A DNA stretch of 60,000 nucleotides from Cryptomeria japonica (lineage: Eukaryota; Streptophyta; Pinopsida; Cupressales; Cupressaceae), in assembly GCF_030272615.1 (NCBI RefSeq), contig NC_081411.1, positions 214,692,654-214,752,653 of the forward strand, written 5' to 3'. How positions within the stretch are numbered: the first letter of the stretch is position 1; each line of letters begins with the position of its first letter. Positions 22,762 through 35,278 of the stretch are shown here, in pieces. The translations under genes were made by a program, and so were the position numbers. The notes under the pieces were generated by a model. That model was not told the DNA's origin. It ran no database searches and was given only the letters and a program-made list of their open reading frames with translations.

Positions 22762-25700
22762 TTCTTTGATTAGACAAATCAAAATTTTATGTTCATTTTA
22801 ATCCCCTAATAACAATTATCTTAGAAAGACACAAAAAGACAAAGAAAACAAAAAAAATGGTCTATAATCTTGTCTTCCCACAATTGTCTTTTATTCATTG
22901 CAAGTTTGATATCTTTGCACTTGAACCTAAAAAAATGATTGTTTATATGTTTCATTCTTCAAGAGTGAAAAGAAGTTGCATTCAATGGTCAATTATAAAC
23001 ATGTAAAAGATTATTTTAAACTAAAAAATTAACTAGATAACATTAAACCTCTTATGAAATATTGATGATTTTCTATAGAAAAACCATCAAAGAAGAATAT
23101 TGTATGCAAAATATATGCTCACTTGTAGTTTGAAAAGGAAAGACTAACTTTGGTTGATTATATCTAAATTTTTATAATTAATCTAAATAAGTGGCCTAAT
23201 CCACAATGTCCATCTCACAACCATCATTCCAATGATTGCAAAAATGAAAATCCAATAAAGCTAGAAAAATATATTAATATTTTACTACATGTTGGGGTTT
23301 TTGGAAATTGCAAAGGGGAAGAGAAAGTAGCTTGGCCAAGTGATTAAAACCTTGTTAATTATTATTTTTTAACTAATAAATAAAATACAATTAATTATTA
23401 ACAAAATTTAAGATGTGGAAAAGTGAAAACATAATCTAGAAAGTGCAATTCCACACAAGTGCATGGATTGTAAAAGAAAGTTCCTAAAAAGTAAGTTTTT
23501 AAAGTTTAAAATATTGTCTTGCACCAAAACTATAGACTATTATACATGTAAATTCATTTCTCATCCATTCTAGACATAGTCGTGATATCCATCCTAGGAG
23601 GGTCTTATGCAAATTTGATTTTTGAAGCCTCTTGAAAAGACATGCAATTAGTGAGAGAAGAAACACACAAAACACACTCATAGGTCCAAAAAAATTTAAA
23701 GGTTATTATGTTCATGTAGGGCTTACAAAAAAATGTAAGCATATAAATTGGAAATTAAGAAATATAACAAACTCAAAAATAAAAGAAAAACTCAAATCTA
23801 ATTCCTCTAAGACCAATTATCTTGCTACAAATAAAAAAAGAGAAAGATGTTACTTCTCCTTGTTTGCAATGTGGAAGTTAAATCTTTATGACATAACACT
23901 CTATTGATGATTGATTTGTCTTTGATAGAGTAGAATTGCATAAGATGCGAGATCTCGAAATGATAAAGGAATGATCCTATTTTTAGATTTTATAAGTGAA
24001 AAATCAACAAGGAAATGAGGATAAGATTAATGGCAACAATTTAATAATTTTCTATTTCAATTCATAGAGAGGATCATATTGAAAATTAATTATTTAATAA
24101 ATGCATAAATATACACTTTGAGTTTCCATTTGAATATGATGTTCACTTGTGAGAAGATAATTATAAATTATTTAATTTATTTTTTGATGAGGAGGTTGCT
24201 AATTTGAAGAATGAGTTAATTGATTAGATGAAAATAAAAATTAAATATAATTTAAAAATGAATAATTAGCTCCCATTTTATTAAACAATAAAATATTAAT
24301 TAATTTAATTGATAAATAAAAACTAATAATAATGATGTGATAAATGGTTAATAGTATTTAATGGATAATAAATGATAATGATTAATGTGATGAATATTTA
24401 AATAATGGTAACGATAAGAGGAATATTTTAATATCTGCAACCATCTAACGCTCTATCACCTTGAGAAGGTCTCAATTCATGATGTATAATTCCTCATGCA
24501 TCAAATTTATGACAATTATAATTAGATTTAATTAATAATTTATCATTTAAATTAGAAATAAGTAAATAGAAAATATTTTCAATGCATGTCTTGGTACTTT
24601 TAGCCTTTAAAACATGAAACATTTCATTTTTTTCTCAAATAACCATGTGATTGATATGAAAAAACTAGCACATGTCTTCTCAAGTAGGTCAACAAAAGTA
24701 GTTGTAGATTTATTGTTCAAAGCACATGCTTTAACATTATCATTATTCAACACATTGTCATGCTCAAATTTAGGATTTAGGATTTTTTTTTATGATAGCC
24801 TTACCTACTAAAGTGTTTGAGTGTATGCTTGGGAGGGCCATTGGGTGTATCTAATGAAGGTGTAGAATCTGACTCCTTGTGACTATTTTTAATGATATTA
24901 TTCTTAAACCAATGGTATATTTTCTTGTTCATATTTTTTTTTTGTTTATCTTGATTATCCATTTTATAGCTAAACCAATTGGATACTTTACCTCTCAATT
25001 TCCTTCACTTTTTTTGTTATTTTTGTCCTCATTCTTAACTAAAAAGAGTGAATTTAAAACTTGATTTGACTAGTTATTATCTTCTTCATTTGAATAATCA
25101 TAATCAATTGACCAACAATACTCTATTATGTCTAAAAATTGATTGTAGTTTCGTGAGAGTTAGTATGGGAAATAACTTCTATACATGATTAAATATTGAC
25201 CATATTGACCCAAAATTGTCTATTAAAAGTGATTAATCTAGTTCAATATAGATGTTGATTATAAAATTTGATTATTATTATTATGGACATAGTTTATTGA
25301 GTGAGGTATTTGTAGCTGATTACAACCATGTGATAAGTGATTAGAATGTCAAATTATTTAAAAAGTTGCAAGAAACAATAATGATTTGATGAAAAGAAGA
25401 TGTAGTAATTCTCACAAGTGGAGTATGGTAGACTATCAAAACAAAAGAGAAATTTAGAGGAAAACTACTAGCAAGATTTTTTGTGAGGAAACATTTTTAG
25501 TATTAAAATAACTAGCAACATAATAACTTTGCATAGCCTATAATCTCTTCATCCTTAATTTTTAAGTCTTCTAGTCTATTAACCCAAGTTTTGATATTAT
25601 TGAACTCTTTTAACAATTCCTCATCAGTCTAGGCTTGAAATCCTAATAAGAAATATTATAAATCATAAAATAAATATTGCATTTGTAAATTGAGTTTTAC

Positions 25701-25894
25701 CAAATGCATGGGCATATAGACTAACATATGGAGAGGTATTAGGGATTGTAGGTACATTTTGATGACTACTATGTTGACTAGCATGCATATTATTACTTGG
25801 GAAATTAAATTGATCACATATCTTTTAGATATTGGTATCTCTTGTTGGCAATGCCATAAGACATCATTTTATGGCTCATGCCAAATCTACTCAT
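22762..25894. other. AT-rich region without recognisable gene
   Basis: About 3.1 kb with no convincing frame on either strand; ORFs up to 91 codons (23,632-23,907) have Lys/Asn-rich, low-complexity translations expected by chance in AT-rich DNA. A weak gag-like minus-strand reading at 25,540-25,830 could not be supported. Confidence 0.5.
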
Positions 25895-26213
25895 TATTAA
25901 AATATGTAATTTATCCCACTTTGCATGGGGAGAAATTCATGCACAATTTTTGCATGAAGTTAAGAATATGATGTATAAATATAGTTTTTTCATGTTAAGT
26001 TTGTAATTTATGTATGGACTGCATGATAAGTTTCTAAAATTTCTAGAAATTAATCATTGTGTCAAAGACCTCTATTTAATAAGGCTATTGTAATTATTTA
26101 TTTGTCCCTATTATGTTCTTAGATGATCAATTCGTGTTATAAAATGAATCAACAAAAGATTAGTTTGTGTAATTATTACTGTATATCATTTATGTGTTTT
26201 ATTATTTGTTTAT
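25895..26213 (+). repeat. 5' LTR of element E
   Basis: Begins TATTAAAATATGTAATT where the 3' copy has TGTTGGAATATTTAATT, so the terminal TG has decayed. It ends before the degenerate PBS. Confidence 0.6.
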
Positions 26214-27486
26214 TTTGTATTAAAGCAGGTTTGAGAAGGTTATTTAGGCTCAATAATTTGTAAAATAATGAGATTGTGGGAGGTTGAAGAGACAACCAAA
26301 ACATTGAATAAATTGTTAGATTCAATCATAACTGAAGATAAAAAGATTGTTGTATTTTTAGAGTCTAAGAAAGATCGTCAGTGTGAAGTTGAATTAATCT
26401 CCTTCAACTAATTAAAGTTAGTGGTGAATAAAGAAATATCATCGTTCATGTTTATAACATATCTATCAAGTGCAAGTTGCTCGGTGATAGCTAGCATGGA
26501 GATTCAATGACAAAGGAGGAATTGTAAATTGAAAAATTCATTATCAAATTTAAATTTTTTTTGCCACTATTTGGTTGTAGGAGATCAAAAGAGATCTCAA
26601 ATTCATAAATGTTGTAGTTTGAAAGAAATCACCAAGTCAAGACCACCACTAGTGAAGGAAATATTGCACTCTAAATTTCTTGAAAGAAGGTATCTTTAGT
26701 TTAAAATCTATATAAATATTTTTAGTTGTCGCTTGTAATAACCATTGACAAACTAGACAATAGATCATTTAAAAAAAAAAAGGTGTAGAAATTAGAATAT
26801 CCAAAATCACCTAGTCAAAGTGTGAAGATACCACCACAAATCAATATTATTCCCAAATCCTATTTTTGGAGAGACCATAGTAGAAGAAAAAAGTGAGAAT
26901 AAATTACAAGGTTAAGTCATTTTTGTTTGATTGATATTTCCAAGTTCTTGCCAAAGAAATTATAGCAAGGAAGCCATGGGCTAAGGAAAACACTCAAATG
27001 GCACTATCCAAAGGTGAAATTGATTATAAAAAGAAGAGATTGAGGTCAAAGTGAAGTTTCCATATCAATTTAAAAGAGGAATAAACATTTTTTCATAACC
27101 TCGTGTTTAAAGAGAAGTTTCAACCCTTAAAGTTTGTTTAAAAAGCTATCTAGTCAAAAAGAAGATTAGGCATAATCTACCATGTTTAAATCCATCTCAA
27201 AAAAAGGTGAAGACCTCAATTTGTAAGGAAGTGAAATCAAATCCTTAAAAAATGCCATAGTGTTTTTGTCAAAATAAATTGAATACAGGCTCTGTAGGAG
27301 AGAAAGTGTGAACCCTTGAAGGAGTAATAGCTAGGTAAAATGTAATCTTAAAGGAGATCACCACACCATAATAGGCACTGTGGTAGGAGAGAAGCCTACA
27401 CAACTCAAAAGAAGAAATGAAGTCAACCATATATGTTATTGAGAGGAATAGTTGGTTTTGTGTTTAATCAATTAGTGGTTGAAATT

Positions 27487-27495
27487 AAGGGGGAG
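27487..27495 (+). other. Polypurine tract of element E
   Basis: aagggggag, two bases before the 3' LTR. Confidence 0.75.
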
Positions 27496-27497
27496 AT

Positions 27498-27811
27498 TGT
27501 TGGAATATTTAATTGCTCCCAATTCACATGAGCAAATATCCATGCACATTTTTTTCATGAAGTCAAAAATAAGATGTCTAAACATAGATTTTGTATGTTA
27601 AGTTTATAATCTGCATTAGGTTGCATAATAAGTTTTGGAATTTCTAGAATCAGTTTGTTGTATTAAATACCTCTATTTATTGAGAAATTGCATTGTATTC
27701 CTTGTCTCTGATCATTTGTTTAGTTGATCCTTGATCAAGTAATCGAGAAATTTTTGTAGTGTTTGAGATTGAATAAAAAAATCTTGTATGTTCAAACCAA
27801 TTCTCTTTTCA
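27498..27811 (+). repeat. 3' LTR of element E
   Basis: Starts TGTTGGAATATT. The end is estimated at tctcttttca near 27,811; the 5' copy diverges too much to fix it. Confidence 0.6.
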
Positions 27812-29574
27812 CTATAGAAATTTCAATGTTTTCTAATTTCTTCACTTGTCCCTTTTTTCTGTTTTTCCCTTCTCCATCATGTAATTGTAATAACAAAATC
27901 TACTTGTCCCTTTATGTTTATCCTTCTATGATTTGATGGTAATCCATAATCCGTTCCAATGACCTCACATTTGAACAAGTAGATAGGATATCACCACATT
28001 TTATATTGTCTAGCTTCCATGCCTCCAACGACATTTCTTGTCTCTCTTTTCATCACATGTCTCTTGCCTCTCAGTTTTACCACAAATTTTAACTCCTTTC
28101 TTACACCATTCTTTTTGCCTTTCTTCTCTTCCAACTCCCCCAAAACTAGTCAAAATCATATTTTTTTATGAGACTGAGGGTGAAGGATTGGATCTTCTAC
28201 ACCAACTAGCCATCAACGTAATATTTTCTTCTCAATAGAAGGTTGTCCCCTCTTTATCCCCTCTTTTCAGCATGAATCTCCTCTCAATCAACTATGCCCA
28301 TGCTTTTGTATTCCTACACCATGCTCTTCTACTTGCACAACCATTCCTACCATACCCATGCCATTTCTATTAATATCGAGCTATCTCCTTTATCTCCTTT
28401 CTCATTTTCAAAGTCTTTTTAATTTTCCTCATTTTATTTTTATTTTGTTCCTATTCTTTGAAAGATAGAAACAAATATGACAAAATAAACACATATTTTG
28501 TGAGATACTATCTTATCTAATGTAATAATATCTATTTATACATTCAAATAGTACTTGATATAAACAATTAGTGTCATATCATGAAATGTAAATTGTAATC
28601 AAATTTATTTATTGTATGTCATTCTAATATTTATTATCTATTGAATGACTACAAAATATTAACAAATATTAATATCATGATTTGTTAACCTTCGTATATA
28701 AACAATGATAGAAACACTTGAAAATAAATTTTATTTTCATGAAACTTTTATTATAGACAACTTCAATTTCTCATATCATCAATTGGATATCTATTGAACA
28801 TTACAAAGCAAGCCAAAAGAACCCCACACATCAAATTTTTTAGAAGGGTATTCAATTAGAAATAGAGAAATATTTGTTTGAAGAGTAGCCATGATTCTTC
28901 ATTCCTCATGTGAATTGATCATGGAGTAATTAAACAGATCTTAGAAGTGTTAAATAGAAATAGAAATTAAGTTTTGAATGATTCCATATAATTTTTAATT
29001 AACTGGGTACGTATTGGAAAAGTCTTTCACGAGTGTGAACTCTAACAGGCATGGAAATGAATCTTTATGGGACTTTTCTATTCTGTGTAAACAATGCTTA
29101 TAAATAATAGTCGGTCAATCCAAATCTTTAGAACTCTGGTTTCTCGTAGAAGATATAAACTACTACGAAGTTATATTCAATAAAGGACGAAGTTTCTGGC
29201 CAATTTTTAATTTGATTCAAAGCTGAGTACAGATTTATTGTTTTAAATTGATTTATGCTAGAAAGTGTAATTTCTCATATTTTGCATTGCCAAACAATGC
29301 GAAGGCACCAAAAGAAGAGACAGAAATTATTATCTGAGACTTTTGTGCAATGTCTCAATACCTTTGTTTAACAATCACACAATTTAACTTTCTTACAAGT
29401 TTTGAAATATTTAGAAATCAAAATTGTAAATTTTAAGTTTTATATTTTCAAAAGGAATTGTATATCAAACTCTATTACCATTCAAAGACTGTAAAAATAC
29501 TAATAGTAAACAATCATTTTAATTTAAACTGTGAAAACATCAGCCTCAAAAGTTGTCATGTAAATCCTATGTAG
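27812..29574. other. Gene-free AT-rich DNA
   Basis: No supported feature. T- and C-rich stretch at 27,840-28,440, then AT-rich. Short ORFs (for example 28,038-28,238) have no motif. Confidence 0.5.
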
Positions 29575-29800
29575 AGCTCCTTCACAGTAACGCGCCAGTT
29601 GCTTCTCCTCAAGTGAGTCAATGCCAATCTAATAAAAATACACTCGATTAGGAAGGTGTGGCCATCGTATGCTTTCCTAGAACTTGCTGGCGAGAGCAAG
29701 GCCCACACAGACGTAACACGGGTCATTGTTGTTTGGTGAGTAGACACTTGACTAAAACTTATTCTTATGAATTATTTTTGGAGTGTCTATCCAGCAAGGT
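29575..29800 (-). pseudogene. Unrecognised gene fragment, inverted copy of 46,127-46,240
   Basis: On the minus strand this reads WALLSPASSRKAYDGHTFLIE; the plus-strand copy at 46.15 kb reads AFLSAASSRKAHSAAAFLIEEKL. Nucleotide similarity also covers gagtgtctatccagca and tgctttcctagaacttgctg. This copy carries an extra stretch of about 33 bp and an insertion around 29,717-29,780. Conservation of the protein reading suggests an ancestral exon, probably of the kinase family found near 46 kb (inference from position). Confidence 0.5.
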
Positions 29801-30099
29801 GTGTATTTTTTAAATAAAATATATATATTTTTAAATGAAGTTATTAAATTATTCTATTAGAAGCTGCTTGTTCAAATTAGATCTTGATTTTGCCCATGCC
29901 AATTTTTATCATTCCATGCCACATTACTTTTTTGAGTAGGGTTATTTTATGAACTACTTCAATCACACACATTAAGCTTATAGTGTGTGATTTAAGGCTG
30001 GCCCTTTGACATTGTTGTGTTATGACTTAAAAACTTGAGAAGCCCTTAATATTTTTTAATCTAGGAATTTGTGAACCCGATTCTCTTATGAGCAATACT
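29801..30099. other. Spacer before the LINE 3' region
   Basis: AT-rich, no gene. The LINE 3' end should lie near its right edge but no clear poly-T tail marks it. Confidence 0.4.
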
Positions 30100-32830
30100 T
30101 GTGTGTTCATAGTGTCTTGTCAGAGTTTATGGAGGATCTATCAAAGATCATGCCAAATCTGTGTGAATTCGAAGGGAATTTGAGGGGAGTCCTCTAGAAG
30201 ATCCATATGCCAAGTGAAAGATTCAAGCCAAATAGGCTTTAAAAAACCATGAATCCAATTTCACAAATGTTGATCTCGGCAACAAAACTGAAAAAGGTGA
30301 GTGAAAGATTGTGGCTGACCATAAAATGGGCAATGAAGGTCAGGAACTCCCAAGTGCTGTAGTCAAGCTCCCAATGACAAGCATTGGAAAAGAATACACC
30401 AAGAAAAGTTAGTTAGCTTAGGTTCAACAATAGTAGACCAAATAGTTTGAAATATGTGATGTCATATGTGCTATGGTGACTACAAATGCCACTAGAGATT
30501 CAAAGCCGAAACCATAGGCAAAGGAGGCATGTGCTAGTGGTAACCCAACCTAGCCTTATAATTGCAAAAGTGTGTGTTGGAAAACCAATGCCAATCTTTC
30601 CACTAGGGTTTGATAGATTGAATGCCCAACTTGTGTAGCATATTTAGAGGCAAAGATAACAAGACAAGGTCAAATGTTTGTTGATATGGTCGAGCAAGTC
30701 GAAACAAAACTTGCATGTCCTCCCAAGAATGAAGTTGTATGGTAGATCTAGAGAAAAAGTCCCTAGGGGTGTGAATGCCATGTTTGTGAAAACATAGAGC
30801 ACTAACCCTAAGAATGCGGGATAAATGAAGCCCTTGAATTTGAAAGAGCAATGACCACCAAATATTATGATGATTGAAATAAAGATCATCCTTAAATCCA
30901 ACTCCATCCCAACGAAGCTAGGGTTTGACAGATTCCCACACACACTAAATTTTTTTGTCAATAAAAGTACCTTCAATATGCACTTTGTCTTTCATGACAA
31001 GAAGGGTTTGAAGTTTGATCCCCCTTTTATGAGGGTCTATTAGCTAGATATCTGGCATAAATGTAATTTTTGTGAAGAAATTTCTAGGCTGCATCACCAG
31101 TGATGGCCCAAATAACCTATTTTGTTCATAACGCAAGACCCTGCTTCTGGGTAGAAATAAGGCTAACCCCCAAACTCCTTGGGGAGACAACAATACTCCT
31201 AGGTGACTGTGTGAAATCCAAGATGGTCCACTATTGAAGCCCATGAAAATTCTTGAAGAAGCTTCTTAATCTTATTGTAATAAGCTTTCAAGGGGGGTCA
31301 ATAGGAAGAATAGTACACATAGGTAGCAGCAAGAACTTTAGAATTTACCAGCCAACGAAAGTGGCTTAGCAATTGAGAAAGACATTTTTTTCTCGATTCT
31401 AGCAAGAACCACATTCCACAAGTCCATAGGAGAACCCTAGAAGGCAAAGGAAATGCCCAGAATTTGAAAGATTTCCCCATGCTGAATCCATTTCCACCCA
31501 TATTGGAGAATCTAATTAGAGGCTGGGAGAAAGGATTGCCTATAAAACTAGGTTTTTTTCTATTGAATCGTCGACCTAGAATCCAAACAAAAAGTATCAA
31601 GGCATTGCAAAGCTTCATGAACATTATCTTCATCATCAATAAGGGTGAGGAAGGAATCATCTGTAAAATGGTCATTAACAAGCTGAGAAGGTGACTTAAG
31701 TAGGGAAATCCCCTGACGTGCCTAGCAGAAATAACATCTATTGGAAGGTAACCAAAACCTTTAGTAGCCAACACATATAATGAGGGCTCCAATGGATAGC
31801 ATTGGCTTTAAGTGGAGAAAAATAAGCCAAAAGACAAAGATTGTCAGTCATTGATGGTGATACAAGTTGAGCAGTCTCTAAAGAGCATTTTCACTATTTG
31901 AATGAATCGAGGTCCAAACCATAAGGCTTGGAGCATAGCAGAATAAAAGGCTATTCAATACGATCATAGGCTTCAAAAAATTCCATCTTGATAGAGATGG
32001 CATTCTATTTGGAGTGGCGAGCCCACCCACACCTTCCCAAACAACAATGATATTATCCAGAATGAATATGGACATGATAAAACTTGTCTGCTCAAATCTA
32101 ACAATTTGAGGGAGGAGATGCCAAATCTTGAGAGATAGCACTTTAGCAATGATCTTGTAAGAGACATTGAGTAAAGTTATGGGATCCCAATTGTAGTTAT
32201 CTTTAAGGTCCCCTGCCTTAGGGATGAACTTGATGTTCCCTTTGTTAATGAGATGACCAAGAGATTGAGAATGAAAGGCTTCAAGATAGACTTTATGAAG
32301 GCCTGAGCCAACATAAGGCCAAAGGTCTTTGTAAAATTCATAGGGGAAGTCATCACAAACTAGGGCATTTTCATTGATCATGGAGAAAACAATCACCTCA
32401 AGATCTTCAAGGGTCAAGGTTTGATCACAAAAAATATTTTGAGACTTAGAGAGCCTTCAAGGAACAATAGAGAGAGAATCCCTGAAGGCCCTTTACATTT
32501 AGGAGAATTTCAATGAGTAGAAAACACCTTCTCATAATGTCTGATATAGGCTTAAAGGATATCTGGTAGCTCAGAGAGTACCATTTGGCCATATTAAATG
32601 CGCTGAATACCAAGTGAGGAGTGATGAGCTATAAGAGCCAAGCAAAATTCTTTGGATGCACAATCTCCCAATTTAAGCCAGTGAAGCTTAGCCTTGATTT
32701 GGGCACCATGGGTGACATAAGAATCAACAATTTGTTTCTAGTGCCTGAGTTGAGCAACTCGAACTTGCAAGGTAGGACATAAGGGGTTATCGACAAGAGC
32801 TTATGTGGCATGATGCAAGGTTTGTTGCTC
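30100..32830 (-). pseudogene. LINE ORF2 (reverse transcriptase and C-terminal zinc region), split by an LTR insertion
   Basis: Read on minus from 32,830 downward: a linker (IVDSYVTHGAQIKAKLHWLK, LGDCASKEF, HHSSLGIQRI), then RT blocks FYKDLWPYVGSGLHKVY, LINKGNIKFIPKAGD, WDPITLLNVSYKIIAK and LPQIVRFEQTSFI, then a catalytic box FTDDSFLTL (FTDD at 31,656-31,667; usual form [FY]ADD), ILGISFAF, the region KVLAATYVYYSS / LQEFSWAS / CCLPKEFGG, and near 30,300 a zf-RVT-like pattern (PKLTNFSW, GA, LGVPDLHCPFYGQPQSFTHLF). Multiple stops and phase changes make it dead. The endonuclease is not found; the frame continues at 41,510 beyond the LTR structure. Confidence 0.88.
32826..32830. repeat. Target-site duplication, left copy (TGCTC)
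   Basis: TGCTC precedes the first LTR of the tandem structure and recurs at 41,510-41,514 directly after the last LTR. Confidence 0.85.
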
Positions 32831-34264
32831 TGGTGCAAGGGCACCTATCCATGGAGATGTATCATAAGGTCAAATTTCATTTTTATTTATTTGTAATATT
32901 TTCTTAATGATTTGTAAGGTCTAAAGGACCATTGGTATCCAAATGATTCACTTTGTAAGGCTTGATGAGCCAATTTGTTCCAAGAGACGTAAAAGGTCTT
33001 GCTCGGGTCAACTATGGTCAAAGGATGAAGAACATCAAAAAAGAGTTTGAAATTATGTAATTGGTAAAATTTAATCCATTATAATATGTTAGGGGTGTCC
33101 ATGAAGCCTAGGGTCAAATGTAGTGGTAATTTGTCAAAATTGTAAAAATTGCAAAGTTGCAACATTACCAAAAAGCACAACAAAAATGTAAGAATGCAAT
33201 CCATTGGTCATGAGGTAGTTAGAGTAGTTAGGAGGAGTTTCAAATGGTTTATAGAACCATTTTTGGTCAACATCAATGAGGTTGAGCATTTTGGAGGGGA
33301 TTTGACAAAGATTATCCATCAAACCCTCAAACTGTCATAAGGTTTTAAGGAATCTGTGACTGTCATAGATCCATGGAGGATCACATTTGGTCTAATTTTG
33401 ATATGTAGCTATTTTTGAATGATATATTAATGAGATATCTTTCAGATAAATCCTTTATTATGCATTTTTGTGGAGTATTTGACAAGATATGTTTGTTTTT
33501 TACAAAAATGTCAAAACCCTGCCAAGGGTTACCTGTTTTGGAATAATCCTCATAAATTTTTATTTAACCATTGGATCGGGCTATAAATTTGTGAAAAAAA
33601 TCTATAAATAGGAAATATAAAGAATGACCAGAGAGATTGTTGTTATGAATAATATTTAAAAAGTTATTAATGATTGTTTGTTACAAATCATGGTGAAAAG
33701 CAGACTGGTGAAGGCATCAACGGTCCTATTTCAGCATTTGGTATGACCACATGAGGAATAATAATGAAAAAAAGCTATATGTGTTGGAAATTTCTCTAAA
33801 TCCTCTTTCTAACTCTTTTTATCTGACTTAATTTGATTAATAATTGAAGAATTTGTGATTGTTTTTGTGAAAACTGTTTTTAAGGATGAAACCCTGAACT
33901 AGGGTATTCCATGGCAATAAAGAATTTGTTCTCTCATGTTTTGGTGAATTTTATGATCTAAAATATTGAATGAAGGTCTGTAGGGATGGCATCTAACCTT
34001 TTGAAAGTGGTTTGGGGTTGATTGGTGGCGTATGGTGGAAGTACTTGATAGATAGTCCTTGTGTAAAGATTATGTTGTGATTACCTTGTAGAATGGATGA
34101 ATATAATTTGTATTGTCACTTAATGATCAGATTATGAGTTTTGGAGCTGAGAAGAGCGGTTAATCTTTTTATATGCCTCTTGATTCAAGTTTAAGGTCTT
34201 GTATTTGTTTTGGGTCAGTAATACCCTTGAAGGTTTAATGGTTTGTCATAGATGCTTTACATCA
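32831..34264 (+). repeat. Tandem element LTR 1
   Basis: Starts TGGTGCAAGGGCACC and ends tttacatca; PBS follows at 34,268. Its start carries ggtgc...gcacc, a short inverted repeat shared by the LTRs. It shares diagnostic words with LTR 2 (ttgaatgaaggtct, ccttgtgtaaag, aggaataataatga). Confidence 0.88.
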
Positions 34265-35278
34265 AATTGGTATCAGAGCTAAAAGATCTGGGATTTGTGT
34301 TGTTAGTTGTTGATTTGGTTGTAGATGCTTGTTCCATCTAAGCTAAAACAAGAAGGTTTCTGAGGTGTGTGTGGGTAGACAAGAGGAGGTCTATCATTAC
34401 CATTCTCCAATAGAGATTAAGCTAGGTAGAAGGTGCAAGGCACAGAGAGAGAGAGAGAGAGAGAGGAATCTTCCAGGATCTGTTGTTGGGTAAGATGGAT
34501 GGTTTACAGAGCTGGTGTTGTGAAGAAGCAAGAGAGATGGACATCTGACTAGTAAAGAACTTGAAGTTGCAACCATTGAAGTACTCCACTAATGGGAGTG
34601 ATGGAGAAGGTATATGCAAAGACAATCATGTGTTCTTTTGAAGGTGAACCTAATGACAAGAGAAAGAGGAAGGGTAAGAGGCAATGTTGAAGGCAAAGAA
34701 TGACACCAAGGCAAGGATAAGGAAAGTTTCCGAGAGACTTGGGAAAAGATTTATTGCAGATTGTTGTTCTATGTTTCCAAGGGACTTCAGAAATTTTCTA
34801 GGCCAGTTGTATGGTGCAGGGGCACCTGGCCATGGAGATGTATCATGAGGTCAACTTTCATTTGTCTTTATTTTTAATGTTTTCTTAATGATTTGTAAGG
34901 TCTTAAGGACTATTGGTATGCAAATGATTCACTTTGTAAGGCTTGATGAGCCAATTTGTTCCAAGAGACTTAAAAGGTCAGCAGTGAGAATGATGAACAT
35001 CTGACTAGTAAAGCACTTGAAGTTGCAAACATTGAAGTACTCCACTGATGGGAGTAATGGAGAAGGTAGATGCAAGGACAGTCCTGTGTCCTTTTGAAGA
35101 CGAAGTCAATGACAAGAGAAAGAGGAATGGTAAGAGGAAAATTTGAAGGCAGAGAATGACACCAAGGAAAGGATAAGGAAATTTTTAGAGAAAGAGGACC
35201 AATCCAAGGCAAAATATTTATTGCAGGTTGTTGTTCTATGTTTCCAAGGGACTAGGAAAATTTTCTAGGCCGATTGTA
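34265..35278 (+). other. Internal region 1 with embedded LTR fragment
   Basis: PBS TGGTATCAGAGC at 34,268-34,279, then a leader with a GA microsatellite (34,443-34,466). A segment of about 270-300 bp ends ...ttctaggccagttgta at 34,811. A 5' LTR fragment follows (34,812 to about 34,978, TGGTGCAGGGGCACC...ttaaaaggtc). The same internal segment is then repeated to 35,278. The short ORFs are broken by a stop shared among units (gacatctgac/gaaatttgac), so it is non-coding. Confidence 0.85.

Larger units (their letters stand above)
25895..27811 (+). mobile_element. Small diverged LTR element E without pol
   Basis: Two strongly diverged but alignable direct repeats (from 25,895 and from 27,498) enclose about 1.28 kb. 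Landmarks shared by both: atgcaca-tttttt-catgaagt, aatatgatgta/aataagatgtc, catgttaagttt/tatgttaagttt, tttctagaa, ctctattta. A degenerate PBS (TTGTATTAAAGC, 26,215-26,226) follows the first and a perfect polypurine tract precedes the second. The internal part shows no gag, protease, integrase or RT; one frame opens MRLWEVEETTKTLNKLL but soon stops. It resembles a non-autonomous LTR element (LARD/TRIM type). No matching target duplication was found. Confidence 0.7.

Noticed and set aside
23632-23907. 91-codon Lys/Asn-rich ORF
   Set aside because: Length and composition are expected by chance in AT-rich DNA; no domain recognised.
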